From positions 35,818 to 99,817 of the forward strand of contig ONII01000007.1 in the NCBI GenBank assembly GCA_900317845.1: a stretch of DNA of 64,000 nt, written 5' to 3'. The translations under genes and the position numbers were made by a program. The stretch comes from an uncultured Bacteroidales bacterium (GTDB lineage: Bacteria > Bacteroidota > Bacteroidia > Bacteroidales > UBA932). Shown here piece after piece: positions 1 through 8,540 of the stretch (its first letter is position 1; the number at the start of each line of letters is the position of its first letter). The notes below the pieces were generated by a model. That model was not told the DNA's origin, ran no database searches, and was given only the letters and a program-made list of their open reading frames with translations.

Positions 1-1130
1 TGCTGGCCAAACACCCGGCCATGCGCTCGCTGGGCCTTGTGACGGTCATCGGCATGCTCACTGTGGTGGGGATGGCCTATTATCTGCCACCGCTTGTTTT
101 CCGCTGGCTCACCACCAAGGACGGAGCCCCGCGCAAAACGCCGCTCACCCTGAGGAATATGCTTCGGACCGCGTTTATCGGCATTACCATGGTTCTTTCC
201 ATGACGATTCTTACGCTGGTAACCGTCCTCCTGCCCAGCGGCTTGTTCTTCAACCGGCTCATCCGCCGCACCGCGTATCTGGCTATCCGTCTGATTCCGG
301 GCTGCCGCCATATCCTGAACAATCCTCACGGGGAAGACTTTTCCAAGCCGGCCGTTTATATTTGCAACCACCAGAGTCACCTGGATGTGCTGGCGCTGAT
401 TGCCCTGCAGCCCAAGCTCATTTTCATGACCAACGACTGGGTGTGGAAATTCCCGCTCTATGGTGCGGTCATCCGCAAAGCCGGCTATTTCCCGGCATCC
501 TGGGGCCTTTCCAGAAACAGCGCACATGTAAAAGAGCTGGTGGCCAAGGGCTATTCCATCGTCATTTTCCCGGAAGGAACCCGTTCGGAAGACGGCTCCA
601 TCCAGCGCTTCCACCGCGGCGCCTTTGCCACCGCCCAGGAACTGGGACTGGATATTCTGCCCCTGTGCATCCACGGCTTCCACAACGCCCTTCCCAAGCA
701 CGATTTCCTACTGCGGAAATGTCCGCTTTACCTGGAAGTGGGTCGGCGTGTGCAAGTTACGGGCGATGTGGCGGACTTTACCCGCAAGATGCGCCATATT
801 TACGTGGACTGGTACGCCCGCATCCGCGCTACGCGTGAAACCGCCGCCTGGATGGCACCTTATGTAAAGGAACAATATTTGTACAAAGGACATGATGCCT
901 TGTTGGAATGTCGCCGGGTGCTCCGCAAAGCCCGTTTCGCGCAGATTGACGCGCTGGAAGGGGAGTCGATGGAAATCCGGAATGCCGGTTGTGGTGTGGA
1001 AGCGCTGCTCATCGCCCTCCGGCATCCCAACATGAAAATTACGGCTTACGAAGCCAATGAAGAAAAATATTTGACGGCCACCCGTTGTGCCGCTATACCC
1101 GCGAACTTACATTATTTAAACAACGTATGA
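1..1130 (+). CDS. C-terminal part of an MMPL exporter fused to a PlsC-type acyltransferase (5' end outside window)
   Basis: The reading frame is open from base 3, so the gene starts upstream. The first ~35 residues are the last membrane segment of an MMPL/RND transporter and match the C-terminus of the separate exporter at 11004-13493 (both read HPA..S.GL.T.IGM). A further membrane segment follows, then a 1-acyl-glycerol-3-phosphate acyltransferase domain with the HX4D motif NHQSHLD and the glycerol-phosphate motif FPEGTR. The last ~55 residues hold a GCG-containing stretch resembling motif I of a class I SAM methyltransferase, but the fold would be incomplete. Seen: motifs and fusion. Known: PlsC domains move acyl chains onto lysophosphatidate or related acceptors. 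Inferred: export coupled to acyl transfer at the inner membrane. The stop overlaps the next start (ATGA). Confidence 0.8.
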   Translation, partial: LAKHPAMRSLGLVTVIGMLTVVGMAYYLPPLVFRWLTTKDGAPRKTPLTLRNMLRTAFIGITMVLSMTILTLVTVLLPSGLFFNRLIRRTAYLAIRLIPGCRHILNNPHGEDFSKPAVYICNHQSHLDVLALIALQPKLIFMTNDWVWKFPLYGAVIRKAGYFPASWGLSRNSAHVKELVAKGYSIVIFPEGTRSEDGSIQRFHRGAFATAQELGLDILPLCIHGFHNALPKHDFLLRKCPLYLEVGRRVQVTGDVADFTRKMRHIYVDWYARIRATRETAAWMAPYVKEQYLYKGHDALLECRRVLRKARFAQIDALEGESMEIRNAGCGVEALLIALRHPNMKITAYEANEEKYLTATRCAAIPANLHYLNNV

Positions 1131-1996
1131 AAAAGTATGTGCTGATTGGAACGCTGATGCTGCTTACGCTGGCAGCTATGGCGCAGGAAAAAATTTGGAA
1201 TGGAACCACGTGCCGGTCCCGGCAGGTCACCCTGAAGGAATATTTGCCGGAAGGGGAGCCCCGTGCCGCCATCATTGTGTGCCCGGGAGGCAGCTATCAC
1301 TGGCTGGATTCCGACAATGAGGCAACCATGGTGGCCGAATGGCTGGCATCTGAAGGCTATGCCGCGTATGTACTGCGCTATCGCACTGCAGGTAAGGTGG
1401 AATTCGTTGCCAAGTACCGCAGCGTGCTCCGCGGCCACCGGCATCCGGATATGATTTGCGACTTGCAGCGGGCCATTCAACTCATACGGGAACGATTCAA
1501 CGGCCCGCTCGGACTCATTGGTTTCAGCGCTGGTGGTCACCTGGTGATGACAGCAGCCGAATTCTACGACACCAATTTCCTGGCCCGTTACGAGATCGAG
1601 CCTCAGGTGTCCCTCCGGCCGGACTTCGTGGCTTCCATCTATCCGGTGGTCACGCTGAGCGATGAGCGCTACGTGCACAAGCGCTCCCGCCTGGGCCTGC
1701 TGGGCGAACGCAGCGTAAGGAAACAGGAGCTGCGGGATTCCCTTTCCCTGGAAAAACACGCACACCAGGGCGTTCCTCCTGTGTTCTTGCTCAATTGCGT
1801 GGACGACGATGTCGTAGATTACAACAATTCTGTCCTGCTGGATTCAGCCCTTACTGCCGCTCATGTGCCGCATCACTACATCCAGTATGAGCACGGCGGC
1901 CACGGATTTGGCGCCAACCCGGAGAAAATGCAGGAAGGTACTACGGATGGCTGGCAGGCCGCCTTTATTGAATGGCTGCACGGCATGTCGTTTTAG
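1127..1996 (+). CDS. Secreted alpha/beta hydrolase (acetyl-esterase-like)
   Basis: The 289-residue protein begins with a signal peptide (MKKYVLIGTLMLLTLAAMAQ) and is probably periplasmic. It has the alpha/beta-hydrolase layout of the BD-FAE/acetylxylan-esterase group: an oxyanion-hole HGG-like stretch (CPGGSYHWL) near residue 50, the nucleophile elbow GFSAGG with Ser134, a late Asp in the NCVDDDVV segment and a C-terminal His in HGGHGFG. The ATG at 1127 is chosen because it gives a clean signal peptide and overlaps the preceding stop as ATGA; the longer in-frame start at 1085 would put charged residues in front. The substrate cannot be read from sequence; small ester substrates on sugars are the usual ones. 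Confidence 0.82.
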   Translation: MKKYVLIGTLMLLTLAAMAQEKIWNGTTCRSRQVTLKEYLPEGEPRAAIIVCPGGSYHWLDSDNEATMVAEWLASEGYAAYVLRYRTAGKVEFVAKYRSVLRGHRHPDMICDLQRAIQLIRERFNGPLGLIGFSAGGHLVMTAAEFYDTNFLARYEIEPQVSLRPDFVASIYPVVTLSDERYVHKRSRLGLLGERSVRKQELRDSLSLEKHAHQGVPPVFLLNCVDDDVVDYNNSVLLDSALTAAHVPHHYIQYEHGGHGFGANPEKMQEGTTDGWQAAFIEWLHGMSF

Positions 1997-2026
1997 GAGA
2001 TACGCTCGCTTCGCTCGGTATGACAA
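1997..2026 (+). repeat. Dispersed 'GAGCGAAGCGAG' intergenic repeat
   Basis: Directly after the hydrolase stop lies a unit whose reverse complement contains ACCGAGCGAAGCGAGCGTAT. This matches a repeat scattered between genes in many Bacteroidetes, whose spurious translation reads SHTERSERI; here the antisense reading gives CHTERSERIS. Only one copy is present in this window. Function unknown. Confidence 0.6.
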
Positions 2027-2058
2027 GAGGAGAAATTGGTTTGACAAGACAGACCGAT

Positions 2059-3357
2059 ATGACAGATATTGAATTCAAGTCTCCGGAAGAGATCAAGGTA
2101 TTTCAGGAGGGGCTGCTGCAAGAGGCGCTGCAGTACCTTCAGGGGCATTCGCGCTATTATCAGCGGATGTTTGAGAAATACCATATAGACATTGACAAAA
2201 TCCGGACCATCGAGGACCTGCAGAAGATCCCCTTTACGGAAAAGAAGGATTTGCAGCTTTTTAACGAGGAATTCCTGTGCTGCCCCAAGGCCAAGGTGGT
2301 GGACTATGTGACCACTTCCGGAACACTGGGAGACCCGGTTACCTTTGGCTGCACGGAGAAAGACCTGCAGCGGCTTGCCTATAACGAAAAAAAGAGCTTT
2401 GCCTGCGCCGGTGTAAAACCCGGGGACATTGTCCAGCTCATGACCACCATTGACAAGCGCTTTATGGCCGGCCTGGCCTATTTTCTGGGCATCCGGGAGC
2501 TGGGCGCCAGCATTATCCGCGTGGGCAACGGCATCCCGGAACTGCAGTGGGACACCATCGAGCGCCTGAAACCGGACACCATCATGTGTGTGCCGTCGTT
2601 CATCCTGCGGCTGGTGCAGTATGCAGAGGAACACGGGATAGACTACAAGAACAGTTCGGTAAAGCGGATTATCGGCATTGGGGAGGGCCTGAGGGACCAA
2701 AACTTTAACCTGAACCTGCTGGGACGCCGCATCAAGGAGAAATGGGATGTGGAGCTCTTTGCCACGTACAGCTCTACGGAAATGGGCGCCACCTTCAGCG
2801 AATGCCCGTACGGCTGCGGGGGGCATGTACATCCGGAACTCATCATTGTAGAGATTATCGGCGAGGACAATATGCCCGTACCGGACGGCGAAGTAGGGGA
2901 GATTGTGGTTACTACGCTGGGCGTGGAAGGCATGCCGCTGCTGCGGTTCCGAACCGGCGACATGGCCGCCAAAATCACCGGGCAGTGCCGGTGCGGCCGC
3001 TACAGCTACAGGCTCACGCCGCTGGTGGGGCGCAAGAACAACATGATCAAGCTCAAGGGGACTACGCTGTACCCGCCGGCGGTGAACGACGTGCTGGACA
3101 ACACACCCTATGTGGAAAACTACGTGGTGATAGTGCAGGACAGCGACGCCGGCACCGACGATGTCCTGGTGCAACTGGGCCTGAAATACCAGCCGGAGTT
3201 CGACCCTGTGAAAGACCTCAAGGACCGTTTCCGCTCCCGCATTCGCGTGGCACCGCGCATCGAGGTGCTTCCCGCGGCGGAAGTGGCCGCCATCAACTTC
3301 CCGGCCAAATCCCGTAAACCCGTGAAATTCATTGACAAACGTGACAAACACATTTGA
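2059..3357 (+). CDS. Phenylacetate-CoA ligase-like adenylate-forming enzyme
   Basis: This 432-residue protein belongs to the PaaK-like branch of the ANL superfamily, which activates a carboxylate as the acyl-AMP and usually passes it to CoA. The phosphate-binding loop is TTSGTLGDP near residue 90, an SSTEMG stretch follows near residue 240, and the hinge region has RFRTGD. A Cys-rich element (GQCRCGRYSYRL) lies before the C-terminal lid, as in PaaK relatives. The ATG at 2059 is preferred over the upstream in-frame codon at 1972, because that extension would run through the intergenic repeat. Its position between acyltransferases suggests an acid substrate of lipid or aryl type, which is inference. 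It overlaps the following acyltransferase. Confidence 0.8.
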   Translation: MTDIEFKSPEEIKVFQEGLLQEALQYLQGHSRYYQRMFEKYHIDIDKIRTIEDLQKIPFTEKKDLQLFNEEFLCCPKAKVVDYVTTSGTLGDPVTFGCTEKDLQRLAYNEKKSFACAGVKPGDIVQLMTTIDKRFMAGLAYFLGIRELGASIIRVGNGIPELQWDTIERLKPDTIMCVPSFILRLVQYAEEHGIDYKNSSVKRIIGIGEGLRDQNFNLNLLGRRIKEKWDVELFATYSSTEMGATFSECPYGCGGHVHPELIIVEIIGEDNMPVPDGEVGEIVVTTLGVEGMPLLRFRTGDMAAKITGQCRCGRYSYRLTPLVGRKNNMIKLKGTTLYPPAVNDVLDNTPYVENYVVIVQDSDAGTDDVLVQLGLKYQPEFDPVKDLKDRFRSRIRVAPRIEVLPAAEVAAINFPAKSRKPVKFIDKRDKHI

Positions 3358-4459
3358 CGATATCCGCCCGTATCTGGACGAAGAAATCCCTGCAGCCATG
3401 CAGCGGATTGTCTCCCACAAGCACTTTCCCCAGGCCTGCGCACTTCTTTTCCCGGACCTGGAGCAAGCGGAAGTGGCGGAACGCATGCTCAGTTGCCACA
3501 CGGTAGATGCGTTCCAATGGCGCATCATGTACGAGCTCATCGGGTCCATTGTCCGCCGGACCACCCAAGGACTCACGGTAAGCGGACTGGACGCCCTGGA
3601 CAAGGACAAACGCTATTTGTTCGTGTCCAACCACCGGGACATTATGCTGGACGCCGCCTTCTTGCAAAAGTTGCTCGCCGATGCCGGCCTTCCTACGTCA
3701 GAAATCACCTTCGGGGCCAACCTCATGGATGGGCAGCTGCTGATAGACCTGGGACGCTCCAACAAGATGTTCCGCTTTGTAAGGCCCACCACGGCAAGCT
3801 CTTCCCGGGACTTCCTCATCCAAATCCGGCATGTATCGGCCTATATACGCTATGCCATTTGTCAGAAAGGGGAAAGCATATGGATTGCCCAGCGCAATGG
3901 CCGCACCAAGGACGGACTGGACATGACCGAACAGGGCGTCATCAACATGTTCTGCCTGAGCGGAGGCGAGGACAGGAGTCAGTCACTGGGAGAACTGCAT
4001 ATTGTACCCGTTGCCATTTCCTACGAATGGGAGCCCTGCGACAAACTCAAGGCGCTGGAACTCTTTGCCCGGGAAAGCGGAGAGCCGTATGTTAAAAAGC
4101 CCGGGGAGGACCTGAACAGCATCCTTACCGGCATTACCCAGCCCAAAGGAAGGGTGCACCTGGCTGCAGGCAAGCCCATTACCGAGGAAGAACTGCGCCC
4201 GTACAGCATGCTGCCAAACGGGGATTTCAACCGGAAAGCAGCCGGCATGATTGACGAGCGCATCACGTCCTTGTATCGGCTCTATCCCAACAATTACATT
4301 GCGGCATGGATGCTTAGCGGTAAAAAACTGGGCGACTTTACGCCGGAGCAGCAGCAAACATTTGAAGCGCATGTAGGAAAGCAGGTGCAAGGCTGCCCGG
4401 AAAAAGTGAAGGAAATTCTTCTCAAGATTTACGCAAATCCCGTGCTTCGGAACTTGTAA
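3341..4459 (+). CDS. Glycerol-phosphate/lysophospholipid acyltransferase family protein
   Basis: A 372-residue soluble-looking acyltransferase. The catalytic HX4D box is NHRDIMLD near residue 85, followed by RPTTASSS and a distal WIAQRNGRTKDG segment resembling the FPEGTRS motif of the PlsB/PlsC superfamily. No ATG is available; the start is GTG 3341 or TTG 3332, and either overlaps the end of the upstream ligase, indicating translational coupling. Known: the superfamily esterifies glycerol phosphate or related acceptors. Inferred: it acts in the same lipid pathway as the two preceding genes. The family is common in Bacteroidetes but its exact acceptor is not evident. Confidence 0.78.
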   Translation: MTNTFDDIRPYLDEEIPAAMQRIVSHKHFPQACALLFPDLEQAEVAERMLSCHTVDAFQWRIMYELIGSIVRRTTQGLTVSGLDALDKDKRYLFVSNHRDIMLDAAFLQKLLADAGLPTSEITFGANLMDGQLLIDLGRSNKMFRFVRPTTASSSRDFLIQIRHVSAYIRYAICQKGESIWIAQRNGRTKDGLDMTEQGVINMFCLSGGEDRSQSLGELHIVPVAISYEWEPCDKLKALELFARESGEPYVKKPGEDLNSILTGITQPKGRVHLAAGKPITEEELRPYSMLPNGDFNRKAAGMIDERITSLYRLYPNNYIAAWMLSGKKLGDFTPEQQQTFEAHVGKQVQGCPEKVKEILLKIYANPVLRNL

Positions 4460-4484
4460 ATTTGGGCGCATTGTACTATCTTTG
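4454..4484 (+). promoter_or_regulatory. Bacteroidetes-type promoter for the nucleoside kinase
   Basis: TTG at 4454-4456, inside the end of the preceding gene, is followed after 20 bases by TATCTTTG at 4477-4484, matching the TTTG / TAnnTTTG consensus. The kinase ATG is 18 bases downstream of the -7 element. Confidence 0.7.
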
Positions 4485-4502
4485 CGACTAAATTTTCTGC
4501 TC

Positions 4503-6158
4503 ATGGTACAGGTATACTGCAAGAACACCCAAGAGACCAAGCGTTTTCCGGAAGGGACGTCCCTTCTGCAAATGCTGTCGGAATTTGACTGTCATCGTCC
4601 CTATCCCATTGTGTCCGCCAAAGTGAACAATGTGTCCCAGGGGCTCAAGTTCAAGGTCTATCAAAATAAGGACATCGAGTTTATAGATGTCCGCGAATCG
4701 AGCGGCATGCGTGTGTATTGCCGCTCGCTTTGTTTCTTGCTGTACAAGGCCGCATCGGACATGTTCCCGGGCAGCAAGCTGTACATGGAACATCCCATCT
4801 CGCACGGCTATTTCTGCCACCTGCGCAAAGCGGACGATACGGAAATATCGGCCCAGGACCTTGTGGTGCTGGAGCGGCGCATGAAAGAGCTGGTAGAAAA
4901 AGACATGCCGTTCCATCGCTACGACGTACAAACGGAGCGTGCCATCAAGGAGTTCCGGAAGGCCGGTTATGAAGACAAAGTGAAGCTCCTGGAAACCAGC
5001 GGCGAGGCCTATACGGACTACTATACGCTGGGAGAAACCTCAGACTACTATTATGGCAAACTGGTGCCGTCCACGGGCTATCTGAAGGTATGGGGCATTA
5101 TGCCCTACCACGACGGCCTGCTCCTGCAGCTTCCCTCCCGCGAGGACCCTTCCAAGGTGGCCGATTTTGTGGACCAGCCGCGCACATACGAGATTTTCAA
5201 GGAAGCCCTGCGCTGGAACATCATCATGGGCCTGGCTACGGTTGGCGACGTGAACGAAGCCTTCCTGCACGGCCGTGCCAGCGAACTCATCCAGATTGCA
5301 GAAGCACTGCAGGAAAAAAAGATTGTCAAGATTGCAGAGGAAATCGACCGCCGGTACCGCAGCGAGCATCCGCTCAAAGTGGTGCTCATCACCGGTCCGT
5401 CGTCATCCGGTAAAACCACCTTCTGCAAGCGCCTGTCGGTCCAGCTCAAGGCCTGTGGCCTCAAACCCATGTCCATGAGCACGGACGACTATTTCGTGAA
5501 CCGGGCCGATACCCCCAAGTTCCCGGACGGCAGCTACGATTTTGACAATTTTGACACGGTAGACCATGCCCTCATGGAAAGCCACATTATGCAGCTCATT
5601 GGCGGGGAAGAAGTCAATGTGCCTGAGTATAACTTTGTTACGGGCCTGAGGGAATACAACGGTAAAAGGCTCAAGCTGGGAGAAGGGTGCATTCTGCTCA
5701 TCGAGGGCATCCATGCCCTGAATCCGGACCTTACGTCGGACATTCCGGAAAGCGCCAAATTCAAGATTTTCATCAACACGCTTACCGGCGCCAACCTGGA
5801 CAACCACAACTGGATTCCCACCAGCGACAACCGGCTGCTGCGCCGCATCGTGCGCGACTACAACAAAGGCGCCTATACGGCCCGTGAATCCATTTCCAAC
5901 TGGCAGAATGTGCTGGATGCGGAAGAAAAATGGATTTATCCTTTCCAGGAAACGGCGGACGTCATGTTCAACAGCGCCTACCTCATTGAGTTTGCGGTCA
6001 TGAAAAACCACGCAGAGCCCATCCTGCGCACGGTTCCGCAAAACTGCGCTGAATACGCAGAAGCCCACCGGCTCCTCAAGTTCATCCACTACTTTACCCC
6101 CGTCCCGGACAAAGAGATTCCGGCAACGTCGCTCCTCAGGGAGTTTATCGGCGGTTAA
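4503..6158 (+). CDS. Nucleoside kinase with N-terminal TGS and ThrRS-like domains
   Basis: The 551-residue protein has an N-terminal TGS ubiquitin-like domain (about residues 1-60), a segment related to the second additional domain of threonyl-tRNA synthetase (about 60-230, with HPISHGYFCH), and a C-terminal phosphoribulokinase/uridine-kinase domain. The P-loop GPSSSGKTTF begins near residue 298 and the STDDYF acidic motif follows. Known: this architecture is annotated as uridine kinase-like nucleoside kinase in Bacteroidetes and Firmicutes; the role of the synthetase-like part is unclear. The start at ATG 4503 is supported by the promoter just upstream; an earlier TTG lies inside the -7 element. 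It ends by overlapping the convergent acp gene by 4 bases. Confidence 0.88.
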   Translation: MVQVYCKNTQETKRFPEGTSLLQMLSEFDCHRPYPIVSAKVNNVSQGLKFKVYQNKDIEFIDVRESSGMRVYCRSLCFLLYKAASDMFPGSKLYMEHPISHGYFCHLRKADDTEISAQDLVVLERRMKELVEKDMPFHRYDVQTERAIKEFRKAGYEDKVKLLETSGEAYTDYYTLGETSDYYYGKLVPSTGYLKVWGIMPYHDGLLLQLPSREDPSKVADFVDQPRTYEIFKEALRWNIIMGLATVGDVNEAFLHGRASELIQIAEALQEKKIVKIAEEIDRRYRSEHPLKVVLITGPSSSGKTTFCKRLSVQLKACGLKPMSMSTDDYFVNRADTPKFPDGSYDFDNFDTVDHALMESHIMQLIGGEEVNVPEYNFVTGLREYNGKRLKLGEGCILLIEGIHALNPDLTSDIPESAKFKIFINTLTGANLDNHNWIPTSDNRLLRRIVRDYNKGAYTARESISNWQNVLDAEEKWIYPFQETADVMFNSAYLIEFAVMKNHAEPILRTVPQNCAEYAEAHRLLKFIHYFTPVPDKEIPATSLLREFIGG

Positions 6159-6388
6159 AGCTTTACCTGGTTCTGTTCCAGGTAGCCAACGACATCTGCC
6201 ACGGTTTCAAACTTGGCCAGGGCATGGTCCGGGATAACAATTCCGTACTGGTCCTCAATGCGCATCAGCAGTTGCAGGATATCCAGGGAATCGGCCCCGA
6301 GGTCCTTCTTGATGAGGCTTTGCGGGGTAATTTTGGCGGGGTCCAGCCGGAGCTGTTTGGCCAGGATGGTTTGTACTTTCTCAAACAT
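6155..6388 (-). CDS. acpP: Acyl carrier protein
   Basis: A 77-residue acidic protein with the phosphopantetheine attachment motif GADSLD (Ser near residue 34) on helix II and the general AcpP four-helix pattern. It is the last gene of the MMPL-fakA-fakB-GNAT-plsX-acp operon, 5 bases after plsX. Known: PlsX exchanges acyl groups between acyl-ACP and acyl-phosphate, so the adjacent ACP fits that reaction. It may be an accessory ACP rather than the main fatty-acid-synthesis one; the window cannot tell. Confidence 0.9.
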   Translation of the reverse strand: MFEKVQTILAKQLRLDPAKITPQSLIKKDLGADSLDILQLLMRIEDQYGIVIPDHALAKFETVADVVGYLEQNQVKL

Positions 6389-6393
6389 AGGGA

Positions 6394-7413
6394 TTAGTCT
6401 TCGTAATGTTCGTACTTGGCAATTTCTTGTTCAATTTGAGCGGACAGACGGCTTTTTTCCATGCGGTAGGCCTGCTCAATGCATTTTTCCACGGCAACGG
6501 CCTTGGAGGAGCCGTGTCCTTTAACCACCACCTTTGAAGTGCCCAGAAGCACGCTTCCGCCGTAATTCTGGTAGTTCATGAACGCTTTTTCCTCCTGGAA
6601 CATGCGCCTCATCAGCAGTGCGCCCAGCTTATAGAGCGTGCGGCTATAGATGTCTTTTTTGAGCTTTTTCAGGAGTTCCAGGGCTGTGCCTTCAGTGGTC
6701 TTTACCAGGACATTGCCACTGAAGCCGTCGGCCACCACCACATCATAGCTGCCGGATAGAAGGTCCCGGCTTTCCATATTGCCCACAAAATGCACAGAAG
6801 GGGTTTCCTGCAGAAGCTTGTATGTCTCCTGGCGGAGTTCATCGCCTTTCTCCGCCTCTTTTCCTACGTTAAGCAGCGCCACGCGGGGATGCTGTACGCC
6901 GTACACATTCTCCAGATACAGGCTGGCCATAATGGCAAACTGCCGTAGGTGAGCCGGGGTGACTTCTACATTGGCCCCACTGTCGCATACGCCCACAAGG
7001 CCCCCGTCCATGGTGGGAAGCAGGGGACAGAAGGCCGGACGGATGACGCCGGGGATGCGGCCCAGACGTACCAGGGCGCCGGTTACCAGGGCACCGGTGG
7101 AGCCGGTGGATACCATGCCGGCAATATCGTCCCGGTCCCTGAGCAGGATGATGGCTTTCATCATGGAGGAGTCCCGCTTGAGGCGCACGACGTCCGTGGG
7201 TTTTTCCTCACAGCCAATCACTTCCGGAGCATGGACAATTTCCAGACGGTTTTTGTCGAAGGATTTCCCTTCCAGCTCCTTTTGCAGGAGGAGCTTGTCG
7301 CCGGTGAGCATTACATGCAGGTCCGGGAAGGTGCGCAGCGCAGCCAAAGCGCCTTCTACAGGTGCCTGCGGGCTGTGGTCGCCGCCAAAACAATCTACCA
7401 GGATTTTAATCAT
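6394..7413 (-). CDS. plsX: Phosphate acyltransferase PlsX
   Basis: The 339-residue protein starts with MIKILVDCFGGDH, the typical PlsX N-terminus, and carries ASTGALVTGA-like (STGSTGALVTGA) and DGFSGNVLVKTTEG signatures. It converts acyl-ACP and phosphate to acyl-phosphate at the membrane surface, the donor for the first acylation of glycerol-3-phosphate, and can work in reverse on acyl-phosphate made by Fak. The ATG at 7413 overlaps the upstream stop as ATGA; the much longer upstream extension of the frame is an out-of-gene reading. Direct neighbours FakA/FakB and ACP form a coherent acyl-phosphate pathway. Confidence 0.95.
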   Translation of the reverse strand: MIKILVDCFGGDHSPQAPVEGALAALRTFPDLHVMLTGDKLLLQKELEGKSFDKNRLEIVHAPEVIGCEEKPTDVVRLKRDSSMMKAIILLRDRDDIAGMVSTGSTGALVTGALVRLGRIPGVIRPAFCPLLPTMDGGLVGVCDSGANVEVTPAHLRQFAIMASLYLENVYGVQHPRVALLNVGKEAEKGDELRQETYKLLQETPSVHFVGNMESRDLLSGSYDVVVADGFSGNVLVKTTEGTALELLKKLKKDIYSRTLYKLGALLMRRMFQEEKAFMNYQNYGGSVLLGTSKVVVKGHGSSKAVAVEKCIEQAYRMEKSRLSAQIEQEIAKYEHYED

Positions 7414-8537
7414 AGGCTCTTTACATATGCGCGATAGCGCTTGCATTCTACCCGCCGGAAACGGCGCCACTGGTTGAGGATAGCGTAGTTGTCTTCCAGG
7501 TTCAGGTTGGTGTCGGCCCACCGGAGAGAGGCATTGTCCCGGAGCATGCGCATGATGGCCAGCGAAAGAGCGCCCGAGACGCCGCGGTTCAGGTATTCCG
7601 GGTCTACGCCCACCAGACACAAGTCTATCACGTCCGGTTTTCTCAGGCACTGAAGGATGCGAAGGAGGGTTCGGGGCGTCAGGTGCCCGCGGGTACCTTG
7701 CAACGCCCGGTTGAGCGAAGGGATGGACAGGCCAAAGCACACGGGGTGTTCGTTCTCGTCCAGAATCATGGCCGCATATCTGGGGCTTAGCACCAGGCCA
7801 AAGTTATCCAGCACCAGCTGGCGCATGCCCGGCGTGAAGGGAACCGTTCCGTACAGGCCCTCATACGACTTGTCAACAAGGTCGAAGATGCCTTGGGCGT
7901 ATTTTTTCAGGAGTTCCTTGCCGCTTTTGGCAGTGCCAAAATGGAGTTTGTAGCGGCGGAAGATAAACTGCACCACCTGATCCAGCTCTTGCAGGGCCTC
8001 CTCGCTTTCCGGCCCGTAAAGCCGGCTGCAGGTCCAGTCTATCTCCTTGCGGAAGCCCAGCTGTTCTACGTGGGCTTTGTAATAAGGGAAATTGTAGGTT
8101 TGCTCAAAGGTGGAAGGTTCTTCAAAGCCCTCTACCAGCATGCCTTCCCTTTCCAGATCCGAGTAGTTCAGGGGGCCCACCAGCGTGTCCATGCCCTGTG
8201 CCCTGGCCCAGTCTTCCAAGGCCTGGAACAGGGCCCGGGAAACCTCCAGGTCATCGATGGCGTCGAAGCGGGTGAAGCGGCAGCGTTTTTCCTTGTTTTT
8301 AGCGTTGGCATCCTTCTGGATAATGCCCTGGATGCGCCCCACGGGTTTCCCATCCCTATAGGCCAGGAAGAAAACGCTGTCACAGGAAGCGTTGTACACG
8401 TAGTCTTTCCGGAACATCTTTTTCTCGTCGCTATACAGCGGCGGGATATAATAGGGGTTTCCGCTGTACAAATCCAGCGGAAAGTTCAGGAACGCCTTCT
8501 GCTCCTGCTTGGTGATGACAGTCCGGACCGTGACCAT
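7410..8537 (-). CDS. GNAT-fold acyltransferase-like protein of a Bacteroidetes family
   Basis: A 375-residue protein matching a conserved Bacteroidetes family annotated as GNAT N-acetyltransferase. Visible family features are the N-terminal FPLDLYSGNPYYIPPLYSDE stretch, GKPVGRIQGI near residue 70, VGPLNYSDLEREG near 125, and a C-terminal half with GVDPEYLNRGVSGAL resembling the acyl-CoA-binding turn of a second GNAT module. Its acceptor is unknown. The position between fakB (3-base gap) and plsX (ATGA overlap) suggests a role in acyl or aminolipid metabolism, which is inference only. Confidence 0.65.
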   Translation of the reverse strand: MVTVRTVITKQEQKAFLNFPLDLYSGNPYYIPPLYSDEKKMFRKDYVYNASCDSVFFLAYRDGKPVGRIQGIIQKDANAKNKEKRCRFTRFDAIDDLEVSRALFQALEDWARAQGMDTLVGPLNYSDLEREGMLVEGFEEPSTFEQTYNFPYYKAHVEQLGFRKEIDWTCSRLYGPESEEALQELDQVVQFIFRRYKLHFGTAKSGKELLKKYAQGIFDLVDKSYEGLYGTVPFTPGMRQLVLDNFGLVLSPRYAAMILDENEHPVCFGLSIPSLNRALQGTRGHLTPRTLLRILQCLRKPDVIDLCLVGVDPEYLNRGVSGALSLAIMRMLRDNASLRWADTNLNLEDNYAILNQWRRFRRVECKRYRAYVKSL

Positions 8538-8540
8538 GAT

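Noticed and set aside
1993-3609. 538-residue minus-strand open frame
   Set aside because: It lies antisense to the ligase and acyltransferase genes and shows low-complexity His/Gln-rich composition typical of GC-rich shadow frames.
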